A DNA stretch of 64,000 nucleotides from positions 496,001 through 560,000 of the forward strand of contig NZ_PKFN01000008.1 of the NCBI RefSeq assembly GCF_002933395.1, given 5' to 3'. Below are positions 56,833-64,000 of the stretch, piece after piece; within the stretch, counting starts at the first letter, position 1, and every line of letters starts with the position of its first letter. This stretch comes from Yoonia maritima. GTDB lineage: Bacteria > Pseudomonadota > Alphaproteobacteria > Rhodobacterales > Rhodobacteraceae. The notes beneath the pieces were generated by a model. The model searched no databases and was not told the origin of the DNA. It saw only the letters and a list, made by a program, of their open reading frames with translations. The translations under genes and the position numbers were made by a program.

Positions 56833-57635
56833 TACGCGTTCTCCGTCCGGCCCATGATTTCTTCTTCCATGTCCCAAATCATCGCAAGGATTTCTTCGCG
56901 GGTTTCATTGAACCGTGGATCTTTTTTGACCTGTCTTAAGTCTTGGTTCACGCCCATTTCTGCAAACGGCAGGTTGTATTCTCGGTGGATACGACCCGGA
57001 CGCGGGGCCATCACGATTAGACGCTCGCCCAGCAACAACGCTTCTTCGACGGAATGGGTAATCAAGATGATCGTCTTGCCGGTCTCTTTCCACAGCTTCA
57101 GAACAAGGCCCTGCATTTTTTCACGGGTCAACGCGTCAAGCGCACCGAGCGGTTCATCCATCAAGATCACGTCAGGCTCATTGGCTAAACAGCGGGCAAG
57201 TGCCACGCGCTGCTGCATCCCGCCGGACAACTCGTAAACGGCCTTCTCCTTGAAATCCTGCAGCCCGACAACATCCAAAAGATGATCGACGATCTGCGCC
57301 TTTTCGGCTTTTGCCATGCCCTTCATCGACGGGCCAAAGCCAACGTTTTCGCGCACGCTCATCCATTCAAACAGCGCGCCTTGTTGAAAGACCATGCCTC
57401 GCTCTGCGCCCGGCCCGGTGACTGTCTTGCCGTTTAAGACGATCTTCCCCTCAGTCGGTGCAAGAAACCCTGCAACGATATTCAGTAGGGTTGTTTTCCC
57501 ACAGCCCGAAGGTCCAAGCACAGACAACAATTCGCCCGCCTTGAGATCAATCGATACGTCCTTTAACGCCTGCACCGATGACCCATTCGGCAGATCAAAC
57601 CGCATTGAGAGTTTGTCTATCTGAAGTCCTGACAT
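56832..57635 (-). CDS. tauB: taurine ABC transporter ATP-binding protein TauB, 267 aa
   Basis: ATPase energising taurine import. The ATG at 57635 follows GGAG at ~6 bases. Walker A is GPSGCGKTT, the Q-loop MVFQQGALFEW, signature LSGGMQQR, Walker B VILMDEPLGALD and switch His ITHS. Length is normal. It lies downstream of two palindromes that separate it from tauA and is coupled to tauC by one base. Confidence 0.95.
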   Translation of the reverse strand: MSGLQIDKLSMRFDLPNGSSVQALKDVSIDLKAGELLSVLGPSGCGKTTLLNIVAGFLAPTEGKIVLNGKTVTGPGAERGMVFQQGALFEWMSVRENVGFGPSMKGMAKAEKAQIVDHLLDVVGLQDFKEKAVYELSGGMQQRVALARCLANEPDVILMDEPLGALDALTREKMQGLVLKLWKETGKTIILITHSVEEALLLGERLIVMAPRPGRIHREYNLPFAEMGVNQDLRQVKKDPRFNETREEILAMIWDMEEEIMGRTENA

Positions 57636-57645
57636 ATCCCGCTCC

Positions 57646-57707
57646 AATAATTTTCTAGAAAATTATTTGCACGCCACAGCATGCATCAGAATTTTCTAGA
57701 AAATTCT
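57646..57707. repeat. two perfect CTAG-centred palindromes between tauA and tauB
   Basis: A 22-bp palindrome (57646-57667) and a 20-bp palindrome (57688-57707) share the core aattttctagaaaatt and are 20 bases apart. Both can form hairpins in the tauA-tauB mRNA. They may stabilise the tauA message or reduce read-through, giving more binding protein than transporter; that is inference. Confidence 0.75.
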
Positions 57708-57749
57708 TGCCCCGGCGCAGACAACTGGTCCGCGCCGGGATCAAAGGAT

Positions 57750-58757
57750 TTAGATGTCGTTTAGTGTCGCCAGTGGACCAGTGTTCACATTGCCAGCATA
57801 GCTATCTAGCGCGCTGTCAATTGATCCGGATTCCACAAATACATCAGCAACACCCTTCATGAACGCTGGTGCCGCTGCACCCAGCCAAGCGTCAGACAAT
57901 TGTTCGTCGACCGATGGAAACACAAATGTTGCCATCGTTTCAGCTGTCGCGTCTTCGTCCATACCGGCGTCATTGGCGATCACGGGCAGCATTGCCTCAA
58001 CACCAGAACCGTCGTTCCACGCAGCGTTTGCTTCGGCAGTGACAGCAAGAAATTTAGCGACCAGTTCTGGGTTCTCAGCGACAAAGCTGGCGGGTGCGGA
58101 AGTCACGTCAAACACCAGAATACCCAGTTCTTCTTTCTCAGCGCCAGTCAACAGGACGTTCCCATATTCCTTCATGCGGCGCAGCGAACCGCCCCAGCCA
58201 CAAGCCATATCCACTGAACCCTGTGCGATTGCGGCGGCGCCATCCGGTGGCGCCATATCGACGATATCAAGCGAGGCAAGATCGACGCCGAAGTGTTCCA
58301 TCTGGCGCAAGAAGCCATAGTGCGCAGCCGTCCCCAACGGCACAGCTACTTTCTTGCCTGTCAGCTCGTCAGCGCTGTCTTTGTCAATCTCAAGCCCGGA
58401 CGCCACGACGCAGTTATCGTTTTCGGCATAAGATACAGCTACGTCCAAAATTTGCAGGTCTTGCCCAGCAGATGCAGCAACCACGAAAGGCGGCACACCT
58501 TGGCTTACTGAAATCTGTACGTCACCTGATGCCATCGCCGCCGACATTGCTGTGCCCGCATCAAAGCTAACCCAATTTACCTTCATACCCAGCGCTTCGT
58601 CATAAGTGCCATTCACTTTGGCGTATTGAAACGGCATCGGCCATTCGAGGAAGTAGCCAACGGTAATTTCTCCGTGGGCTTCCGCAGTTGCAGTGGTCGC
58701 GCCCGTCATGATCGCGACGCCAGCAGCGGCACCCATTAATACTGTCTTGAGTTTCAT
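57750..58757 (-). CDS. tauA: taurine-binding periplasmic protein TauA, 335 aa
   Basis: Captures taurine in the periplasm. GGGAG precedes the ATG. The signal peptide is MKLKTVLMGAAAGVAIMTG..., cut near residue 26. The mature protein has NMT1/TauA-type features: TVGYFLEWPMPFQYAK, SFDAGTAMSAAMASGDVQI and SVDMACGWGGSLRRM. Length is normal. It heads the tauA-tauB-tauC operon and is divergent from tpa across ~480 bases. Confidence 0.95.
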   Translation of the reverse strand: MKLKTVLMGAAAGVAIMTGATTATAEAHGEITVGYFLEWPMPFQYAKVNGTYDEALGMKVNWVSFDAGTAMSAAMASGDVQISVSQGVPPFVVAASAGQDLQILDVAVSYAENDNCVVASGLEIDKDSADELTGKKVAVPLGTAAHYGFLRQMEHFGVDLASLDIVDMAPPDGAAAIAQGSVDMACGWGGSLRRMKEYGNVLLTGAEKEELGILVFDVTSAPASFVAENPELVAKFLAVTAEANAAWNDGSGVEAMLPVIANDAGMDEDATAETMATFVFPSVDEQLSDAWLGAAAPAFMKGVADVFVESGSIDSALDSYAGNVNTGPLATLNDI

Positions 58758-59105
58758 TTTCGTCTCCCGTGTTGGGCCTTAGCAAATAAGACCATGAGGT
58801 GGGCAGGTTTACCTGCCTCGATAATTCTGAACTGACCATGTTTCACCTTAGGTTCATAGTCCCAAGACCGATCAGCGACATGTGTACCCGCAGGTTTTTA
58901 CACACACACCTGTCGGGCCACTTCAGGAGCAGACTACGACAAGTTAACCAAAGCCAAAGAAATTCGACCTGCTGCGTCAATCATAACAAACAGCGCTTAT
59001 TTTCAAAGGATTACACCGTTCAGACACAACCCATGAAATTTTATTCATTTTATTCAACGCGCTACCATCAATCACCACATCACAGAACAAGGTCATGTTC
59101 GGTTT

Positions 59106-59137
59106 TTGGCTATATGCATCTGCGGAAACTGGCCCTA
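59106..59137 (+). promoter_or_regulatory. TauR-like direct repeats upstream of tpa
   Basis: ttggctata (59106-59114) and ctggcccta (59129-59137) are in the same orientation, 23 bases apart, in the tauA-tpa intergenic region (58758-59236). They match the repeats upstream of tauR and xsc. No coding frame is supported in the rest of the interval. Confidence 0.6.
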
Positions 59138-59236
59138 CTGACATTGCAAATTCTGTAGGCAAAGTGCAAAGGACAGCGGCAGCCACGAATTAGATTCGCG
59201 CTGCCCGTTTTTCGTTACATAGATGGAGCCTCCTAC

Positions 59237-60619
59237 ATGGACACCACCAATTTCTTTAATGATCCCGACCATGTGATCGAGGCAGATCGCGCGCACATCT
59301 GGCATCACCTAAGCCAACATAAGACCTACGAAACCACTGACCCGCGCATCATAGTCGAAGGCAAAGGCCTGCGCGTTTGGGATATCAAAGGCAAAGAGCA
59401 TCTGGATGCCGTGTCCGGTGGTGTTTGGACCGTCAACGTTGGTTACGGTCGCGAACGTATCGGTTCTGCCATCGCTGAAGCCGTCACCAAGATGTGCTTC
59501 TTCGGCGGCACTGCGGGCACCATCCCCGGCGCACAATTTGCAGAGATGCTAATTGACAAGATGCCCGGTCTTGATCGTGTTTACTATGCTAACTCTGGCT
59601 CTGAAGCGAACGAGAAAGCCTTTAAAATGGTTCGCCAGATCAGCCACAAGCATCATGGCGGCAAGAAATACAAAATTCTGTATCGCGACCGGGACTATCA
59701 CGGCACAACGCTAGGTGCGCTGTCTGCGGGCGGCCAAGACGAACGCAATGCACAGTACGGCCCATTTGCGCCCGGATTCGTGCGCGTACCGCATTGCCTT
59801 GAATACCGCGCTGAAAATGGCCTGACCGGAGAAGCATACGGCCACGCCGCCGCCCAAGCGATCGAAGACGTGATCCTACGTGAAGGTCCGGACACTATTG
59901 GTGCGCTTTGCCTAGAACCCATTACCGCAGGTGGTGGTATTATTGTTCCGCCCAAAGGCTACTGGGAACGCGTCCAAGAGATTTGCGAAAAATACGATAT
60001 CCTTTTGCACATTGACGAAGTTGTCTGTGGCATGGGGCGTACGGGGACGTGGTTCGGTTATCAGCAATTTGGGATCAAGCCAGATATTGTCACGATGGCC
60101 AAAGGCGTTGCGTCTGGATATGCCGCAATTTCATGCTGTGTCACAACGAATGCAGTCTTTGAGCAGTTCAAAGACGACACTGATAAACTGAGCTACTTCC
60201 GTGATATTTCGACCTTTGGCGGCTGCACAGGCGGTCCTGCTGCTGCGATCGAAAACATGAATATTCTTGTCGAAGAAGACTTACTTTCGAACTCAACCGC
60301 TATGGGCGAACATCTGATGAGTAACCTTGCGGGGCTGATGGAGGAACATAAATGGATTGGCGACATTCGCGGTATGGGACTGTTCGCAGGTGCCGAACTG
60401 GTCACAGACCGTGACACCAAAGAACCCGTTGATGAAAAATACATCGCGGCTATCGTTGCCGACTGCATGAACCAAGGCGTGATTGTCGGAGGCACAAACA
60501 GATCAGTACCGGGCTATAACAACACAATTTTGTTTGCCCCATCTTTGGTAGCGACCAAAGACGACATGAACCAAGTCACCGAGGCGGTTGGGAACGCGAT
60601 CAAACGCGTGCTTGGCTAA
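59237..60619 (+). CDS. tpa: taurine:pyruvate aminotransferase
   Basis: Converts taurine and pyruvate to sulfoacetaldehyde and alanine. Class III PLP aminotransferase: the PLP lysine is in VTMAKGVASGYA, with LLHIDEVVCGMGRTG (Asp for the pyridine ring) and YANSGSEANEKAFKMVR. GGAG lies 8 bases before the ATG. Length 460 is normal. It begins the catabolic arm with tauR and xsc. Confidence 0.96.
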   Translation: MDTTNFFNDPDHVIEADRAHIWHHLSQHKTYETTDPRIIVEGKGLRVWDIKGKEHLDAVSGGVWTVNVGYGRERIGSAIAEAVTKMCFFGGTAGTIPGAQFAEMLIDKMPGLDRVYYANSGSEANEKAFKMVRQISHKHHGGKKYKILYRDRDYHGTTLGALSAGGQDERNAQYGPFAPGFVRVPHCLEYRAENGLTGEAYGHAAAQAIEDVILREGPDTIGALCLEPITAGGGIIVPPKGYWERVQEICEKYDILLHIDEVVCGMGRTGTWFGYQQFGIKPDIVTMAKGVASGYAAISCCVTTNAVFEQFKDDTDKLSYFRDISTFGGCTGGPAAAIENMNILVEEDLLSNSTAMGEHLMSNLAGLMEEHKWIGDIRGMGLFAGAELVTDRDTKEPVDEKYIAAIVADCMNQGVIVGGTNRSVPGYNNTILFAPSLVATKDDMNQVTEAVGNAIKRVLG

Positions 60620-60668
60620 CACCGCCGAACTTTGCAGGCGCCGCATTGGCGCTTGCCTTGGCCTACAG

Positions 60669-60700
60669 TTAAGTCCAAAATTGACGCAACTTAGGGCCAA
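60669..60700 (-). promoter_or_regulatory. TauR-like direct repeats upstream of tauR
   Basis: Read on the minus strand, ttggccctaa (60700-60691) and ttggacttaa (60678-60669) are direct repeats 22 bases apart, two helical turns. They end four bases before the tauR ATG, suggesting autoregulation. Confidence 0.7.
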
Positions 60701-60703
60701 TTT

Positions 60704-62164
60704 ATGTCAATCGCTGTCGATACTTTCTTTCTTGATCCATCTGCCGTCGGCACGTTGCAGGCGCGCGTGCAGCAGATGGTTGCGCAAGGCATCCTTGCTG
60801 GGCGGTTTCGGGCGGGCGAACGGCTTCCTTCGTCGCGGAAAATGGCCGCCCATTTGGGGGTTAGCCGGATTACAGTCACGCTTGCCTATACGGAATTGGT
60901 CGCCGACGACTATCTAACATCGCGTGGACGATCCGGGTTTTTCGTATCCGAAAACGCGCCCGAACCGCCAGCTTTTCCCGCTAAACGCGCCCAATCTGGC
61001 ACAGTCGATTGGAGCCGCGCGATCGGCCAACGGTTTGCACCGGGCCTGTATATGGACAAGCCCGCAGATTGGGCCAGTTATAAATACCCCTTCATTTACG
61101 GCCAAGCCGACAAAACCTTGTTTGATACCGCCAACTGGCGACTTTGCGCGCTGCGGGCGCTTGGGATGCGCGACTTTAGTGCGATGACCGCTGATTATTA
61201 CGATGGTGACGATCCGCAATTAATCGAATTCATCGCGCGCCAAACGTTACCGCGGCGTGGGATCCTAGCGGACGAAGACGAAATCCTTGTCACGATGGGC
61301 GCACAAAACGCGCTCTGGCTTTCGGCGCAGGTACTACTGAATAGCCGGCGGATGGCTGCAATCGAAGACCCCTGCTATCCAGCACTTCGTAATATTCTGG
61401 ACCAATCACGTTGCCAATACACGCCCGTACCAGTGGATGGGGATGGGCTTCCGCCCGATGCGCTTCCTGTTGATACGGATGTCGTTTTTGCGACCCCCAG
61501 CCACCAATGCCCAACAACATCGACAATGTCAGTTGACCGCCGCAAGGCTCTGTTGCGCAAGGCCGAAGATAACGATTTTCTAATCGTTGAAGATGACTAT
61601 GAATTCGAAATGTCCTTTCTAAAGCCGCCTTCACCATCGCTCAAATCGCTCGATCAAAATGGGCGGGTGATCTACGTTGGATCGTTCTCAAAATCGTTAT
61701 TTCCGGGGTTACGATTGGGGTATCTTGTCGGACCTGCACCCTTCATCCGCGAGGCCCGCGCATTGAGAGCGACAATATTACGGCATCCGCCCGGGCATAT
61801 TCAGCGTACCGTTAGCTATTACCTGTCGCTTGGGCACTACGACGCACTGATCCGGCGCATGAGCAAGGCCTACCATGCGCGACGTCAGGTCATGGATGCA
61901 GCTCTAAAGGAATATGGCCTAAACGTTGCTGGGCACGGAACCTATGGCGGATCAGCGGTATGGTTACGTGCACCAGATGGCACAGACACCGCGCAACTAT
62001 CTGCCCGGCTACGCGAGGATCGCGTATTGATGGAACCGGGCGCACCTTTCTTTGCATCGGAAACCCCACCGACCGAATATTTTCGTCTTGCCTATTCTTC
62101 GATCCCATCAGCGAAAATTGCCCCGGGCGTGCGATTGATTGCGCGGGCGCTCGCAGAGCATTAA
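60704..62164 (+). CDS. tauR: MocR-type GntR regulator of taurine genes TauR, 486 aa
   Basis: Activator of taurine catabolism. The N-terminal GntR winged HTH (~20-90; RFRAGERLPSSRKMAAHLG, SRITVTLAYTEL) is fused to a class I aminotransferase-like domain with the PLP lysine in VGSFSKSLFPGLRLGYLVG. Length is typical for MocR proteins. It sits between tpa and xsc, as in Rhodobacter capsulatus. Operator-like repeats lie before tpa, tauR and xsc. Confidence 0.94.
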   Translation: MSIAVDTFFLDPSAVGTLQARVQQMVAQGILAGRFRAGERLPSSRKMAAHLGVSRITVTLAYTELVADDYLTSRGRSGFFVSENAPEPPAFPAKRAQSGTVDWSRAIGQRFAPGLYMDKPADWASYKYPFIYGQADKTLFDTANWRLCALRALGMRDFSAMTADYYDGDDPQLIEFIARQTLPRRGILADEDEILVTMGAQNALWLSAQVLLNSRRMAAIEDPCYPALRNILDQSRCQYTPVPVDGDGLPPDALPVDTDVVFATPSHQCPTTSTMSVDRRKALLRKAEDNDFLIVEDDYEFEMSFLKPPSPSLKSLDQNGRVIYVGSFSKSLFPGLRLGYLVGPAPFIREARALRATILRHPPGHIQRTVSYYLSLGHYDALIRRMSKAYHARRQVMDAALKEYGLNVAGHGTYGGSAVWLRAPDGTDTAQLSARLREDRVLMEPGAPFFASETPPTEYFRLAYSSIPSAKIAPGVRLIARALAEH

Positions 62165-62183
62165 GCCCGATAATCCGCCTGAA

Positions 62184-62215
62184 TTGGCCATAAGAACCCA
62201 ACGCAATTGGCCCTA
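62184..62215 (+). promoter_or_regulatory. TauR-like direct repeats upstream of xsc
   Basis: ttggccata (62184-62192) and ttggcccta (62207-62215) are direct repeats 23 bases apart, about 90 bases before the xsc start. Spacing equals that upstream of tpa. Confidence 0.7.
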
Positions 62216-62303
62216 TTGAAAAGCCGGCCCCGTTTCTAATGTGACAACACCATATCGGACACGCCGCGTCGCGCGTCTGATCAAACCCAAAGGACCTTTC
62301 CTC

Positions 62304-64000
62304 ATGAAAATGACCACCGAAGAAGCATTCGTTAAAACCCTGCAAATGCACGGGATTAAGCATGCTTTCGGGATCATCGGATCCGCGATGATGCCGATCT
62401 CGGATATCTTTCCGAAGGCAGGAATCAGCTTCTGGGACTGTGCGCACGAAGGGTCCGCAGGCATGATGGCAGACGGTTACACCCGTGCCACCGGTGAAAT
62501 GTCGATGATGATCGCGCAAAACGGCCCGGGTATCACTAACTTTGTGACCGCCGTGAAGACAGCATATTGGAACCACACACCGCTGTTATTGGTCACGCCA
62601 CAAGCCGCGAACAAGACAATCGGTCAGGGTGGTTTCCAAGAGGTCGAGCAGATGAAACTGTTCGAAGACATGGTCGCCTATCAAGAAGAGGTGCGCGACC
62701 CATCCCGCGTTGCCGAAGTGTTGAACCGCGTTATCATGAAAGCCAAACGCGCCAGTGCGCCCGCGCAAATCAACGTTCCGCGCGATTTTTGGACCCAAGT
62801 AATCGATATCGAACTACCGATGATCGTTGATTTCGAACGCCCCGCTGGCGGCGAGACCGCGATTACGAAGGCTGCCGAGTTGCTATCAAACGCCAAGTTC
62901 CCGGTGATCCTAAACGGGGCTGGTGTGGTTCTGGCCGAAGGTGGCATTGCAGCATCCAAAGCAGTGGCCGAACGCCTAGATGCCCCTGTTTGCGTTGGAT
63001 ACCAACACAACGACGCATTCCCCGGCGCCCACCCACTGTTCGCTGGTCCATTGGGTTATAACGGATCAAAGGCCGGGATGGAGCTAATCAGCAAGGCAGA
63101 TGTTGTGCTGGCACTAGGCACACGTTTGAACCCATTTTCCACCCTGCCGGGCTATGGCATCGACTACTGGCCCCAAGACGCCAAGGTGATCCAAGTCGAC
63201 ATCAACCCAGACCGTATTGGCCTGACCAAAAAGGTCACTGTCGGCATTGTGGCGGACGCTGCAAAGGCCGCGGCGGGTATATTGGAACAGCTTTCGGATG
63301 ACGCAGGCGATGCAGGCCGCGATGATCGGAAAGCGCTGATCGGGAACCTGAAATCTGCTTGGGCACAAGAACTGACCAGCCTTGACCACGAAGAAGACGA
63401 TCCGGGCACCACTTGGAACGAACGTGCCCGTGCGGCCCGCCCCGATTGGATGAGCCCGCGCATGGCGTGGCGTGCGATCCAATCTGCGATGCCTGAAAAC
63501 GCGATCATCAGCTCTGACATCGGCAACAACTGTGCAATCGGCAATGCCTATCCTTCGTTTCCGACGGGGCGCAAATATCTGGCCCCCGGCCTGTTCGGCC
63601 CATGTGGTTATGGCCTGCCGTCCATCGTTGGCGCAAAGATTGGCCAGCCGGATGTTCCTGTGATTGGGTTCGCCGGTGACGGTGCATTTGGTATTTCGGT
63701 AAATGAACTGACCGCGATTGGCCGCGACGAATGGCCAGCCATCACGCAAATCGTTTTCCGCAACTACCAATGGGGTGCTGAAAAGCGGAATTCGACCCTT
63801 TGGTTTGATGATAACTTTGTTGGCACCGAATTGGACATGAAAGTCAGCTACGCTGGCATCGCGCAGGCCTGCGGGTTGAAGGGCGTTCAAGCGAAAACAA
63901 TGGACGAACTAACCACTGTTCTTAATCAAGCGATCAAGGATCAGATGGAAAACAACGAAACCACGTTGATTGAAGTCATCCTGAACCAAGAACTCGGTGA
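62304..64000 (+). CDS. xsc: sulfoacetaldehyde acetyltransferase Xsc, 3' end outside the window
   Basis: Thiamine-diphosphate enzyme that cleaves sulfoacetaldehyde with phosphate to acetyl phosphate and sulfite. AAGGA precedes the ATG. Visible are the N-terminal PYR domain (KMTTEEAFVKTLQMHGIKHAF; catalytic Glu in CAHEGSAGMMADGYTRATG), a central domain, and the ThDP-binding GFAGDGAFGISVNELT (GDG...) near 450. 565 codons are present; the family is ~590, so ~25 are missing. It ends the taurine pathway encoded here. Confidence 0.95.
   Translation, partial: MKMTTEEAFVKTLQMHGIKHAFGIIGSAMMPISDIFPKAGISFWDCAHEGSAGMMADGYTRATGEMSMMIAQNGPGITNFVTAVKTAYWNHTPLLLVTPQAANKTIGQGGFQEVEQMKLFEDMVAYQEEVRDPSRVAEVLNRVIMKAKRASAPAQINVPRDFWTQVIDIELPMIVDFERPAGGETAITKAAELLSNAKFPVILNGAGVVLAEGGIAASKAVAERLDAPVCVGYQHNDAFPGAHPLFAGPLGYNGSKAGMELISKADVVLALGTRLNPFSTLPGYGIDYWPQDAKVIQVDINPDRIGLTKKVTVGIVADAAKAAAGILEQLSDDAGDAGRDDRKALIGNLKSAWAQELTSLDHEEDDPGTTWNERARAARPDWMSPRMAWRAIQSAMPENAIISSDIGNNCAIGNAYPSFPTGRKYLAPGLFGPCGYGLPSIVGAKIGQPDVPVIGFAGDGAFGISVNELTAIGRDEWPAITQIVFRNYQWGAEKRNSTLWFDDNFVGTELDMKVSYAGIAQACGLKGVQAKTMDELTTVLNQAIKDQMENNETTLIEVILNQELG

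Noticed and set aside
1-64000. CRISPR arrays, rRNA genes and intact insertion sequences
   Set aside because: No regularly spaced repeats, rRNA-like sequence or transposase gene with terminal repeats was seen.

Overview
The window looks like an alphaproteobacterial chromosome from the Rhodobacterales (Roseobacter lineage). Evidence: a short-form hisG with hisZ and hisS, a DUF1489 gene, an NDUFS4-type complex I subunit, a B12-dependent ribonucleotide reductase, and a complete taurine dissimilation cluster (tauABC, tpa, tauR, xsc) beside an HpsN-type sulfopropanediol dehydrogenase. Genus cannot be fixed from sequence alone.

About 1-28 kb is an accessory integration hotspot around a tRNA-Ser(GCU) gene. 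A 42-base copy of the 5' half of that tRNA (1914-1955) and the intact tRNA (18293-18382) bracket a ~16.4 kb integrative and mobilizable element. The element carries a tyrosine integrase with an excisionase-like partner, a MobQ-type relaxase, a divergent TraD-like accessory gene and an oriT between them. Its cargo is defence-like: a five-gene type I restriction-modification operon (hsdM, hsdS, two extra PD-(D/E)XK-like genes, hsdR), a large membrane protein with an embedded nuclease-like motif, and an uncharacterised two-gene operon behind a perfect 15-bp inverted repeat. Left of the tRNA fragment are older recombinase remnants.

Right of the tRNA (18.5-28 kb) lies a mosaic: a truncated P4-type integrase fused to a truncated copy of an AAA+ ATPase/metallophosphoesterase pair, a secreted HAF-repeat protein, a small stand-alone integrase, an acetyltransferase, an alpha/beta hydrolase, a membrane protein, and then an intact copy of the ATPase/metallophosphoesterase pair. 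That pair and the nuclease-rich mobilizable element are the best candidates for undescribed systems.

From 28 to 54 kb the content is mostly core: nrdJ, a PLP decarboxylase, hisS-hisZ-hisG, slyX, a Hint-domain protein, dnaE, an NDUFS4 subunit, uvrB and a cueR/copA copper efflux unit driven by a textbook MerR-type promoter. An accessory patch at 42-46.5 kb holds a DUF4123 adaptor/effector pair (orphan type VI secretion cargo) and a probably truncated metallo-beta-lactamase-like gene.

From 54 to 64 kb is the organosulfonate region: hpsN, tauC, tauB and tauA on the minus strand, divergent from tpa, tauR and xsc. Taurine is imported by TauABC, deaminated by Tpa to sulfoacetaldehyde, and cleaved by Xsc to acetyl phosphate and sulfite. 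Three pairs of TTGGnCnTA-like direct repeats at 22-23 bp spacing lie upstream of tpa, tauR and xsc and look like TauR operators. xsc runs off the right edge.
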